A DNA stretch of 64,000 bases from assembly GCF_026210795.1 (NCBI RefSeq), contig NC_089434.1, positions 3,596,001 to 3,660,000 of the forward strand, written 5' to 3'. Every line of letters starts with the position of its first letter. Position 1 is the stretch's first letter. Positions 34,716 through 44,714 of this stretch are shown one piece after another. The position numbers were made by a program, and so were the translations under genes. The stretch is from Rhizophagus irregularis. Taxonomy: Eukaryota > Glomeromycota > Glomeromycetes > Glomerales > Glomeraceae. Under the pieces are notes generated by a model, which was not told the origin of the DNA, did not search any database, and was given only the letters and a program-made list of their open reading frames with translations.

Positions 34716-37070
34716 CTTGAAAAATCCAACATTATTGCGGCCAAAAGTTCGCGCCGCCTTTTACAAAATTTAATTGTTTCCCCACCAGCGCGATATGACT
34801 CTATGTCACCTCCTATACGAAAAGCCTCTAACTATCGCCCTAAGAATGAATGGACTATTTCTTGGGACTTAGTACACCAATGTGAACTATATGGCAAGAC
34901 GATTGAACAACAAAATGACCTATACGGTACTAGCCTTACTTATCGAACACATTATATACCAGTGGTAGACGCTGATACTAGACCCAATTTAACACCCAAA
35001 AAAGTTACATCTATTTTACGCCCTTGTCCTGGTCAATATGGTCATAGTGTACCTTTTAGTGGCGATTTACGCCCAAAATGTATTATCGTTTCCCTAACAT
35101 CACATTTGATTCTTTTTAATGTTCATGCAAAAAAATTTATACCTAACAAACAATTTTTAAAATTAGAAAAATTTTTTATTTTTCCAGTTACACCTTTACA
35201 TACACTTCGTACACAAGCGTTTACGTTTAGTAAACATAGATTAATTATACCCAATGTTTTACCTTCAACGGTTCCTATTTTATCTATATTAGATTCTTAC
35301 TTAGATGAGAATTCGGAAACATTTTATAATCCGAATAATTTAAATTTAAATATTTCTTCTTCTCTTTTCATTAATAATATATTTGTAGGAAATAGAGATT
35401 TGATTATTCAACTTTTAGAAATAGCTAAAAAATTTTTGTTACGAAAGAATTTTACTTTTTATACTGATGGTTCTTTTTCTAGAATAGATGTTACTTCTTC
35501 TACTCAAACTCAAATGGGTTTTGCTTGGATAGAAACTACTGATGTAACTCCTAATTCAGACCCTCCTCCGCCATCATACAAAGGCGCTTTATCTTTTAAC
35601 CCGTCTTCTACCAAAGCGGAAGTTTATGCTTTACTCACGGCAATTATGGCAGTACCCGATAATAGTGAACTGGATGTTTTTACGGATTCACTTAATGTTA
35701 TCCATACTTTTCATTTAGTCACGAACAAATTAACTTCTATAAGAAGATCCTTGAAATGTAATAACCACTTAGCGTGGCGCTTGATCGATATCTTAATCAC
35801 GAAAAAATCCTTGATTGTTAGATTACACAAAGTCAAAGCTCACTCCAATGATTATTGGAACGACATGGCTGATAGTTTAGCCAATGTTGCACACCAACTT
35901 GCACCTTTTGAAATCAACCCTACAAACTTACCGGGCTCATTAATGACTCCTATTTGGGCTTCTATAGCACCGATTGATCGCGATATTAGAAAATTTTGTC
36001 ATAACTTAACAGATGTTTATACTTTTAATCAATTCTTGGGCAACCCTTCACTCTCACCTATTTTTGATAGGTTCCCCTTACAGTCAATTCATTGGCCTCT
36101 TACCCGAGCGTGGTTACAATTTAATTCCACGCCCGATGTATGCAGCTCTACTAAATCATCACACAACGCTTTCAAAATCAAAGCACTTAATCATATTCTC
36201 CCTTGCGGTGATGTCCTCACTAAACATTACCCTGACTTTTACCCTAATAATTACATACCTTGTCCGGTGTGTAACACTCATCAAGATACTAATGAACATC
36301 TGGGAATTTGTTCAAACCTTTTACCGGTCATTAACAAAATTTTAGAGGAACACAAACGGATATTACAACGCCTCCTTGAGGAGAACACTTCATATAATTC
36401 TGTCCTCATATCACAATCAGTCGCTCAATTTGAGCTACTATCACCAATTTCGGGTTCGAACTCTTATAATCATCCCATATATTTAATTATACACCAATTT
36501 GTTTCACAAGATTTTTATAACCTTGTTCGGTCCTTTACTTTCAATGATAAACTCACTCGTTCAATTATATGGGAATTTTTAATATCATTTCATGAACACA
36601 TTTACCAAGAAATATGGCCTAAACATTGCTCTTTATTGAAATTATGGGAACAACGTAATGGAATTACACCCAAACGTAAACGTGATTTTCGAAGGAAAAA
36701 ACCAAAGAAGTCACGTGATCACCAATTAACTCAACCTACTGCTCGACCTAGAATTGCCTCTTCTTCTCATCACGGATCGCAAAATCTTTCGCATCCCAGA
36801 GCCCAGACGAACTCCTCACCCTCAGATGGTATTTCTCGCCGTTCGTTTCACCCTTGGACCTCTACGGCACCGTCTACTCGTCCTCCTCACCTGCCGCATC
36901 TACTGATGTGGTTGATTTTGTGTACATGTAATTTTTTACATTCTGGTGGATGGTTATCTTCTGTCCGGCATCCTAGTAGTTTCGAGTTAGATATAGATAA
37001 TTTTTCTTCTTTATGTAATTTTAGATTTAATTTTTTTTGTTCTTCTTTTTCGTTCGATAGTACTTTCTAG
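34716..37070 (+). pseudogene. LINE polyprotein, part 3: RNase H and C-terminal zinc motif
   Basis: Same frame as part 2. An RNase H domain starts near 35455: FYTDGSFSR (first Asp), KAEVYALLTAIM (Glu), LDVFTDSLNVI (second Asp) and KAHSNDYWNDMADSLA (final His/Asp region), so all catalytic acids are present. Near 36259 is CPVCNTHQDTNEHLGIC, a C-x2-C-x8-H-x3-C zinc-binding motif common at the C-terminus of RNase H-containing LINEs. A Lys/Arg-rich tail (TPKRKRDFRRKKPKKSRDH) follows. The last ~60 codons are hydrophobic and possibly just read-through into the 3' UTR. The first ATG after the stop is at 34804. Confidence 0.85.
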
Positions 37071-37263
37071 ACTCCCAGTTATGCCTGATTGTTCTATTGA
37101 ATAGAGGGCAAGACGACCCCTTCGGGCTCCTCCTGAGAGGTTGGGTTTATTATTAGCTTAGAATTTATTGTTCTTTTAGATCATGTTTATTCTTATTTAG
37201 TGTTTGACCCCAGTCGAGTCTGTATTTTAAAAATAAAAATAAAATAAAAAAGACCTTATGCAC

Positions 37264-37505
37264 TTACTATATACTATAAGAAACCTTGTACTAGGACCTA
37301 GAAATTCAGGTTTGAGTTTGCGTATTTTGAACTAAAAAAATCATGAAATTCTTCCCTTTTTTAGATAATTTTTAATAATACCAGTCAGAGTTTTATTTCC
37401 TATTATAGTAACTGACTGACATTATCATAATTCCGGCCCTGAAAAAATGTGTACAGCTTCATAGTAAAAAATTTTTTCATCACCTGACCCTATATATATT
37501 TCTGG
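37264..37505. other. Spacer between the two retroposed units, with one end of the TTCCGGCC repeat family
   Basis: Non-coding. Holds 'GACTGACATTATCATAATTC' followed by CGGCCCTGAAAAAATGTGTA (about 37421-37461), matching the ends of the element at 18462-18823. It is probably a solo or truncated copy. Confidence 0.5.
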
Positions 37506-37542
37506 GTCAGATATTACCTAATATCACTTTAATATAAGAGCT

Positions 37543-40154
37543 GAGAAAAAACTCTTTCCCCTTTTTCTCCATTTTGTTAGTTTTCCGCAGTAATTTTGCG
37601 CAAATTTAATTTTTTAGTTTCCATTTGAAACACCTAAAGGGAAGAGGCCCTAAAGGGCGCCTCGGGCATAAGACGAGGTTTTATTGTTCTCATTACACCC
37701 ATACTCAAAGGGTTGGTTATGTCTTATTTTTTAAGAGCCGATGACTTTGCTCCTGCACCAAGATACGACCATACACCTGCTGGTTTTGACGACTTCATTT
37801 TCAACTATGATACTTCACGAACAGTACCTCTTACTGAAGACAGTTTATCAGATACACCTTCATTTCATAACAATTTTGAGGATATCAGGCCCTTTTCTTC
37901 GCCTAATAAAAATTATATTTTTTCTACAAAATACGAAAAGTTTCACGTGACTCCACATCAAAGAGCCGGTTATAACAAGATTTACAATTTTAGGTGCTCA
38001 AAAAGTTTCTTTTTTGAGCTGGTTGATCATTTACCAAACACCAATCAACTTCAATTGAAGATTTACACAAATGATTATCATATGTCCTCTATCCCGATTA
38101 ATCACAACTCCACGAGTCAACTCCCGAATTTCAAATTTCAAATATTGAAACAGCTCACACACTTTTTTTCAACACAAAAAGTTATCCCTCGAAGATTGCA
38201 AGAAAAATTTTTTACATATATTCGTAAAAAACTATTGGAGCGCTTGGATTTTATAGCATCACGTGCCCAAAAAAAGAACAAAAATAATCACATGACTAAA
38301 ACTTTTTTTAATTTTTCGTATAAAAAATATAGATTTTATTTTGGAATTTACCTTCCATGTAATCATACTCATACAGTGGGTCCGTTGACCAATACTGCCG
38401 CGACCTGTTCCATTCCGGTTCCTTTCACAATGTCACATTATCGTCACGCCTGTATTATTCACCACAAGAAACTAGTCCTATATTTCCTCTCGAAGGATAA
38501 CAAAATTCCTGATGTTAGTAATTGCAAAACATTCAAAGACTTTCATGCAACTCGCCTCTACAACAGATGGGTTAAGAAGAAGAAATATCAGAATTTTTCA
38601 AACCGATTAGGAATTTCTTTCACCACATCATACCAAGCGTATAACACTAATGTCGTCGCTACAAAAGGACTTGATTTTATTTACGGCAAAAAATATGGGA
38701 ATCTTCAATTTACTCCCAGTTCATCTCCAAAAGTCAAGAAAAGACAAGAAGCACACTTTAATGCTTTGGTTAGGCATACCTTTCACAACGCCAAGCTGGA
38801 TGATAATGCGCAGACGGATGATAAACTCCGAGCTGCAAGACGTTACAAATTATTATTTCAAGAAAATCAACTATTCACCGCTCCTATCAAACATCTTCGA
38901 TATAAAAAAAAATTTATCGAACCTTCAACCGGTTACTATACCTTTCCGATTCCACTTCTTAAAATTAAGACCGTATCTGCATCTGCTATAGCGGAGACAA
39001 TTTGTAACGTTAGCTCTGTCGCTACTACGTTAAATGATAATCCTACATCCTCAGTCAATACTGACAATTGGGAGAACGTACCTGAACATTATATTCCGTT
39101 AATTCCTCAATCTGCAATTTACGAAGGTGGTTTATTGAATCAACCTTCTTGTATGAAAATCTGGAAAAAGAAATTACAACCACTTGCAGTTGGCAGTGCT
39201 GGCTGGTTAGCTCACATGAAAGAAATCTATGATGATCATAGTGAAAGGATGGAATATGAACAAGAAAGAATAATTGCTGGAATACAATGGGATACGACTC
39301 CCGATCAAGGCGAATACCGAAAGGATCTATGTAATCTCGTAATGGAATTCACTGACGCTCATTACAATTATGCGAAGAAATTGATTGAAATGTCATCAGA
39401 AGTAATACCCGATTTACCGACCGTATCTGGACCACTTAAACAAAGTGAACGCAAAAAAATGCAAAAACAACGATTACAAAAATTTAAAGAAATTGAACAA
39501 AAAAGATGCGAAGATACTGAAATCTTAGAAGATTTACGCTCTCGGGTTGACACTTATGAAAATTATTTTGTCGTCGGTTATTATGGGAATGAAATCGGTT
39601 TGGCATTTCAGCCTTGTGCCATTATGGATGAGAGACTACTTAAACGACGTGCCAATGATAATGGCAATTTAGATACTCATTATAGTTATCATAAAGATAA
39701 AAAGGTTTGTATATTATCCGCCTCAAAGGATTTAGGAAATGGTCCATCTGCTCGTACTATCTAAGTTCCCGTTAGTCAAATTTTTATATATAGATTTATG
39801 AATATATTAGTTTCTAGTTGTATATGCTTATTAGCATTTTAGTTCATTTTTTTACGATAGATTTTTAACAACTTGAAATAGTGTAAAACATTCCACCTCT
39901 CACAGTATTTACAGGTGGCAGCCCTATGGGCTGAAAGAAAAATACGGATTAGTGCTCGTCATTTAATTGTTCTTCCCTCTACCTGCTCCTTCATCGGTCG
40001 TGTTGTTGGAGTAGTCTATGGTATATAATAATTAGTTAGGGTCTGCCCCTCGGGATAGATGATGGACTAAATGATGGGCGTAATTATTGTAATTAATGCT
40101 CTCTTAGAATAGTCCTTCCGACTTTACATAAAATAAAATAAATAAATAAAATAA
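37543..40154 (+). mobile_element. RT-less retroposed unit with 17-bp target duplication
   Basis: Bounded by ACTTTAATATAAGAGCT at 37526-37542 and 40155-40171. It begins GAGAAAAAACTCTTTCCCC and ends with an (AAATAAA)n-type tail similar to that of the neighbouring LINE. These are signatures of target-primed retrotransposition. The single long ORF (37719-39764) has no reverse transcriptase or endonuclease motifs, so the unit must have been mobilised in trans. The leader has a GC-rich hairpin-prone patch (AGGCCCTAAAGGGCGCCTCG, about 37647) and the 3' UTR a CCCCTCGGG patch near 40047. The length fits a full-length, spliced or intronless transcript. Confidence 0.85.
37719..39764 (+). CDS. Unknown 681-aa protein encoded by the RT-less retroposed unit
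   Basis: Intact ORF from ATG 37719 (an in-frame TTG at 37713 precedes it) to TAA 39764. Observed layout: an acidic/aromatic N-terminus (MSYFLRADDFAPAPRYDHTP), a mixed basic-aromatic middle (~100-380) with many Lys/Arg/Tyr/Phe and scattered His, a Thr/Ser/Asn linker (~420-460), and a charged helical C-terminal part (~500-640; for example SERKKMQKQRLQKFKEIEQK, likely coiled coil). No RT, endonuclease, RNase H, protease or CCHC zinc knuckle is seen. It could be a LINE ORF1-type nucleic-acid-binding protein in a HAL1-like 'ORF1-only' element, or a processed copy of a host gene. Absence of stops over 680 codons indicates recent insertion or selection. Not recognised. Confidence 0.75.
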   Translation: MSYFLRADDFAPAPRYDHTPAGFDDFIFNYDTSRTVPLTEDSLSDTPSFHNNFEDIRPFSSPNKNYIFSTKYEKFHVTPHQRAGYNKIYNFRCSKSFFFELVDHLPNTNQLQLKIYTNDYHMSSIPINHNSTSQLPNFKFQILKQLTHFFSTQKVIPRRLQEKFFTYIRKKLLERLDFIASRAQKKNKNNHMTKTFFNFSYKKYRFYFGIYLPCNHTHTVGPLTNTAATCSIPVPFTMSHYRHACIIHHKKLVLYFLSKDNKIPDVSNCKTFKDFHATRLYNRWVKKKKYQNFSNRLGISFTTSYQAYNTNVVATKGLDFIYGKKYGNLQFTPSSSPKVKKRQEAHFNALVRHTFHNAKLDDNAQTDDKLRAARRYKLLFQENQLFTAPIKHLRYKKKFIEPSTGYYTFPIPLLKIKTVSASAIAETICNVSSVATTLNDNPTSSVNTDNWENVPEHYIPLIPQSAIYEGGLLNQPSCMKIWKKKLQPLAVGSAGWLAHMKEIYDDHSERMEYEQERIIAGIQWDTTPDQGEYRKDLCNLVMEFTDAHYNYAKKLIEMSSEVIPDLPTVSGPLKQSERKKMQKQRLQKFKEIEQKRCEDTEILEDLRSRVDTYENYFVVGYYGNEIGLAFQPCAIMDERLLKRRANDNGNLDTHYSYHKDKKVCILSASKDLGNGPSARTI

Positions 40155-40280
40155 ACTTTAATATAAGAGCTTACTTCCCCCCCCTAGGTAAGATATGTTA
40201 TATATATAATTTCTTATATAGTATTGTATGTAACCTAAGATCTTTAGTTACCCCCCCTAAAATATTAGGTAATATCTGAC

Positions 40281-40445
40281 AGCACCCTTATACTATGCGT
40301 ATTTTTGACCGCTCTACAAGTTTTATTAATATATCAAAAGGATTAGAATGTTATTTTTGACTTTTATATGTAACATATTATAGGGGTGCGACATAACGCA
40401 GGTGCGATAAAAAACAAAACTCATCATTTTATTACTGTCATTTAT
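40281..40445. other. Short hairpin segment next to the MITE
   Basis: GCACCCTTATA at 40283 and TATAGGGGTGC at 40379 are near-perfect inverted repeats enclosing ~85 bp. Probably another miniature element; no gene. Confidence 0.35.
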
Positions 40446-42510
40446 TAAGCGTTTGCTTTAAATGTAAATGAACTGAATCTTTTTTCTATAATAAGAAATA
40501 AATTGATATAATTTTCCTTGAATCCATTTATATTTTATTTTTAAAAAAAACGGGGTTTGAATAAATTTTTTTCTTAACGAATTCTTTTTTTTCTTGAAAT
40601 TAATAAGTATAAATAAAGGACTATCACCTGAGAAGTATGTTAGCAAAGTATACGATCGTTACCATATCTAAGTTCAAATGTTTAAGAATTATATTTTTAT
40701 TATTCCAAATAAAATGATAAATTCAATCAAAAAAAAAAACTTTCATCAATTCAAATTTCTAGATGAAAATAAATCCGAGAATAAAATTTGATGATGCATA
40801 TTACAGGCTCAACTATAGTGAATTTTTTGATAAATATCACACCGGATTTTTTCATATAACTCCTTAGTTTCTCTAGCTAATATTTCCCATTCTGCTATCT
40901 CGATTAATTCTTCTTGTTTTGCTTGCTCTTTAGCTTTGTTAATTAATTTTTGATTATCTCGCTTCCAAGCTTGCCAGTCATAATTTTTAAGAGGATCATT
41001 TTCTATTTTGTAATTTTTTAATTGTTCTGCTAGTTTTCCCGTACATAAAAGTGTTCTTGAAAAGTAACTTCCCGTCAAACCCAAATCAGAAGCGGCGATA
41101 TTGATATCAAAAAAAATTTCAGGCAAATACTCTAAACCACTATCTATGTCAGTATCAGCGATACCTATTCCACATAAACTAGTTAAATTTCTTAATGGTT
41201 TTAAAGAGCCATAAAAACGATTACCTTCAAGGTATAATCTACGCAAATTAATAAAGGGAGTAAAACAACTTAGATCTCGGGCAGGAAATTCGTTGTGAGT
41301 CAAGCGGAGGGTAATCAACTTGGAAGGATTTATAGTTTTTAAAAATTCTAAGCTTTTTAATTGGCATTCATTACAAAAAATTTTTTCAATTTTATCTAAT
41401 CCAGTAAAATCTAAATTAGTTAACTTATTGCCTGAAAAATTAACTTCTTCAATTTGTCGGTTATTAGATATATTTATATTTGTGAGTTGATTATTGAAAC
41501 AGTTTAATTCACGAAGTTGTAGACAATCAGAAATATCTAATGTAGTAATTTTATGGCTACTAATACTCAAAACCTCCAAATTAACGAACCCTTTTAAAGA
41601 TAAGGGACCTTTTAAACTAATACCGTCTTCAATAATTCCCTTGTTTATCACATTATCAAGAATAGCTGACAAGGATCGACCCTCCATAAAAAGTTTAAGT
41701 GAATTATTAAAATTATTTTCTAATCCTGTTATTCCTGTTAAGTCTTGTTTGCAACCTATTCTTTTAACTCCTTTCTTTTTATCGGCAGTGGGGTATTTTT
41801 TATCCAACCATTCCTGAGCATTTACCTCGTTTACCATAATGTAATATTTTAATACTTTAAAATGACTTAAAAAAAAAAATAATAATATTTTTAATTATTA
41901 GTTGCGAAAGAAGAAATTACATTAAATATATTTTAAAAGCATATTTCATATGCCATGTGATTTATTAACCTTACCAAACGCCTAAAAATGATACCATTCT
42001 CACAATGATGTTTGACGCTAAAACATTCAATAATTTTTATTGAAATATGAAATTTTGGAAAAAATCAGTGAAATATAATGTAATTATTTCCTTACTGAGT
42101 GTAATTGAAGACCCACTTTTTCAAACGAACCAATCAGTTGCAGAGATTCCAGTTCATTATTGCCGATTATTGATTCATTTTGGTAAATAAACGGAAAAGA
42201 TGATCCTGGAGACCTGGACTATATATTCCGTAATAGCCGTATAACACAATAGACAAAAAAACCAATTTCACGCTACCTACGTATAAACTTTTAGTTATTT
42301 TAATAATTCGTATTAGCTAGCCTCTTAGAAAGGCACCTTTACCAAAAAAGTCTACCATAACCTAATTAACAGAGTATTATATATATACTTTCTTACACTT
42401 GGAAAGTTTATATGGAATTATAAAAAAATTTTTTTTATTATAAAACAATCTACGAAAAATACTAAAAATTTTGTACTTTGGCATAATCAATTTATTATTA
42501 TATTATTTAT
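40446..42510. repeat. LRR duplication unit, copy 2
   Basis: Begins ATTAAGCGTTTGCTTTAAATG and is followed head-to-tail by copy 3, which begins ATTAAGCTTTTGCTTTAAATG at 42510. Coding and flanking regions are both shared, so whole units of ~2.07 kb were duplicated in tandem. Confidence 0.75.
40809..41837 (-). CDS. Leucine-rich-repeat protein, intact copy 2 of 3
   Basis: 342-aa ORF from ATG 41837. The N-terminal ~75 residues are a conserved family head (AQEWLDKKYPTADKKKGVKR .. LSLKGFVNLEVL). LRRs follow at ~75-260 with LxxLxxxxNxLxxL spacing: SHKITTLDISDCLQLRELNC, NNQLTNINISNN, GNKLTNLDFTG, CQLKSLEFLKTINP, HNEFPARDLSCF, EGNRFYGSLKPL, TDIDSGLEYLPE. The C-terminal ~75 residues are charged helices (NYDWQAWKRDNQKLINKAKE .. 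ETKELYEKIRCDIYQKI). There is no signal peptide or membrane segment, so it is probably cytosolic. LRR folds bind proteins; the partner is unknown. It is the complete reference for its two neighbours. Confidence 0.85.
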   Translation of the reverse strand: MVNEVNAQEWLDKKYPTADKKKGVKRIGCKQDLTGITGLENNFNNSLKLFMEGRSLSAILDNVINKGIIEDGISLKGPLSLKGFVNLEVLSISSHKITTLDISDCLQLRELNCFNNQLTNINISNNRQIEEVNFSGNKLTNLDFTGLDKIEKIFCNECQLKSLEFLKTINPSKLITLRLTHNEFPARDLSCFTPFINLRRLYLEGNRFYGSLKPLRNLTSLCGIGIADTDIDSGLEYLPEIFFDINIAASDLGLTGSYFSRTLLCTGKLAEQLKNYKIENDPLKNYDWQAWKRDNQKLINKAKEQAKQEELIEIAEWEILARETKELYEKIRCDIYQKIHYS

Positions 42511-44000
42511 TAAGCTTTTGCTTTAAATGTAAACGAACCTTTATTTTTATGTTGCTACTCGTTACATTTATTGTATTTATTCAAGAAAATGAAATATTTA
42601 TTTTTATTTTATAATAAGGAATAAATTGATATAATTTTATTTGAATTCGTTTATTATTATTTTTTATTTATTTTTTTAAAAAAAGGGTTTTGAATAAATT
42701 TTTTTCTTAACAAATTCTTTTTTTCTTGAAATGAATAAGTATAAATAAAGGACTATCTCCCGAAAAGTATGTTAGCAAGTATACGATCGTTACCATATCT
42801 AAGTTCAAATGTTTAAGAATTATATTTTTACTATTCCAAATAAAATGATATATCCAATCAAAAAAGGCTTTCATCAATTTAAATTTTTACATGAAAATAA
42901 AATAAAATTTAAGGATGCTTATTATATAATATGATCAATTCAACTACTTAGTTTCGTCTTATTAACTATTCAGCTATGAGTTTTTGATAAATATCACATC
43001 GAAGATGTTCATATAACTCTTTAACTTCTTTAGCTACTAGCCTACTACTTCCCATTCTAATAACTCAGTTAATTCTTCTTGTTTATCTTGCTTTTTAGCT
43101 TTGTCAATTAATTCTTGATTATCTCGCTTCCAAGCTTGCCAGTCATAATTTTTAAGGGGATCATTTTCTATTTTGTAATTATTTAATTGTTCAGCAAGTT
43201 TTCCCGTACATATAAGTAATCTTTTAAAGTGACCTCCCACCAAGCCCAAATAAGAAGCGGCGGCATCGAGATTGAAAAAATTTTCAGGCAAATATTCCAA
43301 ACCACTATCAATGTCAGTTCCAGCAATACCTATTTCCTTTAAATAGGTTAAATCCCTTAATGGCTTTAAAGAACCATAAAAAGGATTGTTAACAATATAT
43401 AATCTCTCTAAATTAATAAAGGGAGTAAAACAACTTAAATCTTGGGCAGGAAATTTGTTGTTGTTCATGCGGAGAGTGACCAACCTGACCGGATTTAGAG
43501 TTTTTAAAAATTCTAAATTTGTTAATTGGCAGCCATCACAAAAAATTTTTTCAATTTTATCTAATCCAGTTAAATCTATATTAGTTAACTTATTGTCTGA
43601 ACAACGTAATTCACGAAGTTGCAGGCAATCAGACACATCTAATGTAGTAATTTTATGGTTACAGATATTCAAAAATTCCAAATTAATGAATCCTTTTAAA
43701 GATAAAGGACCTTCTAAACTAAGATTGCTTTCAATTATACCACTGTTGTTTATCTCATTATCAAGAACAGCTGATAAGGACCGACCCTTAATAAACGATG
43801 AAAGTAAATTACTTCCCACACTTTTTAAGTCTTGTTTAGGACCGATTCTTTTGACTTTTGCTTTGGCTTCTGCAGTGGGATATTTTCTGTCCAACCATTC
43901 TTGAGCTTTTACCATAATATAATATTTAGTTAGGATAACTTATTTTTTAATATTTTATTTTGTTATATTCTTAGTTTGAGAGAGAAAGGAAAATGAACTT
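42511..44000. repeat. LRR duplication unit, copy 3
   Basis: Starts with the same leader as copy 2 and includes the LRR gene 43037-43915. The similarity fades soon after the gene's start codon (about 43920-44000), so this is the end of the array. Confidence 0.65.
43037..43915 (-). CDS. Leucine-rich-repeat protein, copy 3 of 3 (one repeat shorter, truncated tail)
   Basis: 292-aa ORF from ATG 43915 with the same head (VKAQEWLDRKYPTAEAKAKV), LRR core and charged tail as the 342-aa neighbour. Two differences are visible. One ~23-residue LRR after 'LRELRCSDNKLTNIDL' is missing, the equivalent of NNQLTNINISNNRQIEEVNF in copy 2. The tail ends early at EWEVVG: a small indel in a TAGTAGG/CTAGTAG stretch shifts the frame, and the original end (KEVKELYEHLRCDIYQK) remains readable in another frame down to about 42972. 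The protein may still fold. Expression and function unknown. Confidence 0.75.
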   Translation of the reverse strand: MVKAQEWLDRKYPTAEAKAKVKRIGPKQDLKSVGSNLLSSFIKGRSLSAVLDNEINNSGIIESNLSLEGPLSLKGFINLEFLNICNHKITTLDVSDCLQLRELRCSDNKLTNIDLTGLDKIEKIFCDGCQLTNLEFLKTLNPVRLVTLRMNNNKFPAQDLSCFTPFINLERLYIVNNPFYGSLKPLRDLTYLKEIGIAGTDIDSGLEYLPENFFNLDAAASYLGLVGGHFKRLLICTGKLAEQLNNYKIENDPLKNYDWQAWKRDNQELIDKAKKQDKQEELTELLEWEVVG

Positions 44001-44380
44001 ACATTGAGGTCTATATATAAAAAAAGTGATCAAAATTTCATATGATTGTGATTTTTTTATTAACCTTACCGGGTTATATCAAAATGCAAAAATTTGACCC
44101 TGTACAAGTACAACATCATATATGTAACACAATATATGTTGGTAATTTCTGCCAAATTAAGATTTCTAAAAAGATTAATAAAAAATAGTTGTAAATCATT
44201 ACCCTGTCTGATACTAATGCTAATATGGTGAAAAATGGACTCGGTTTTTTTTGTAAGTCAATTTATTAAAAGTAACAATGTGAACGATATACGCAAGATG
44301 TAAAATAAAAGAAAATAACAATTGCTAAAGTTGGTAATTTTTCCTGCGATGTTTTCGTCAGGTAAACTTTAACCACGCTA

Positions 44381-44714
44381 GATGGGACTTGATTGATTCA
44401 ATCTTTGGAGAAAGTCGTTGAATTTCCACAAGTTGGGAAATTGAGCATTTCGATCATGTGCACAAAAAAATTTCTGAAACTCATTCTTCAAGTGAACGGT
44501 ATTCATGACGTAAAGCAACATAGGAGCGTCTTGCTGCTAAAAGTTGTTCAGTATTAACAGAAATATACTTGCAAACATGAAAATATTATTGTTTATTAGT
44601 AACGGTTAAAAGATAGTCAATGGCTTTTTTAAGAGCTTGAGGGACTTTTTTGAGGTCGTTACGAAGAGTGTTAAGATGAATAAGTTTTTCAGCTTCTAAA
44701 GTATCAAAAACCAT
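44381..44714 (-). pseudogene. Small helical protein gene with in-frame stop and frameshift
   Basis: From ATG 44714 the minus strand encodes 42 residues (VFDTLEAEKLIHLNTLRNDL .. KKAIDYLLTVTNK), then a TAA at 44586-44588. The same frame continues with QLLAARRSYVALRHEYRSLE to a TGA (44481). In a shifted frame the protein-like sequence goes on (KNEFQKFFCAHDRNAQFPNL ..). The charged helical composition resembles a coiled coil. Family not identified. The lesions indicate a pseudogene, or a stop read as such only because an intron was missed. Confidence 0.45.

Larger units (their letters stand above)
30959..37250 (+). mobile_element. 5'-truncated LINE retrotransposon with 13-bp target duplication
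   Basis: The insertion is bounded by AGACCTTATGCAC at 30946-30958 and 37251-37263. It starts inside the endonuclease domain (5' truncation typical of target-primed reverse transcription) and ends with an AAAATAAAATAAAA tail. In order it encodes the end of an AP-type endonuclease, reverse transcriptase, RNase H and a CCHC-like zinc motif. It is interrupted by an 882-bp hAT element (32864-33745) and carries at least one in-frame stop (TGA at 34713). The 3' UTR has a CCCCTTCGGG hairpin at about 37115. The copy is non-functional now but young enough to keep a perfect TSD. Confidence 0.9.
37506..40280. mobile_element. ~145-bp MITE split by a 2.6-kb retroposon
   Basis: Perfect 19-bp inverted ends GTCAGATATTACCTAATAT (37506-37524 and reverse complement at 40262-40280). 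With the retroposon (37543-40154) and one target copy removed, about 145 bp remain. The sequence inside the right end (reverse complement TTTTAGGGGGGG) matches the interior of the MITEs at 24419 and 53492, so it belongs to, or is close to, that family. Confidence 0.7.

Noticed and set aside
36013-36345. 110-aa frame inside the LINE RNase H region
   Set aside because: Shadow frame of the LINE polyprotein.
43386-43904. 172-aa plus-strand frame over the third LRR gene
   Set aside because: Antisense shadow of the LRR coding sequence; similar shadows occur over copies 1 and 2.
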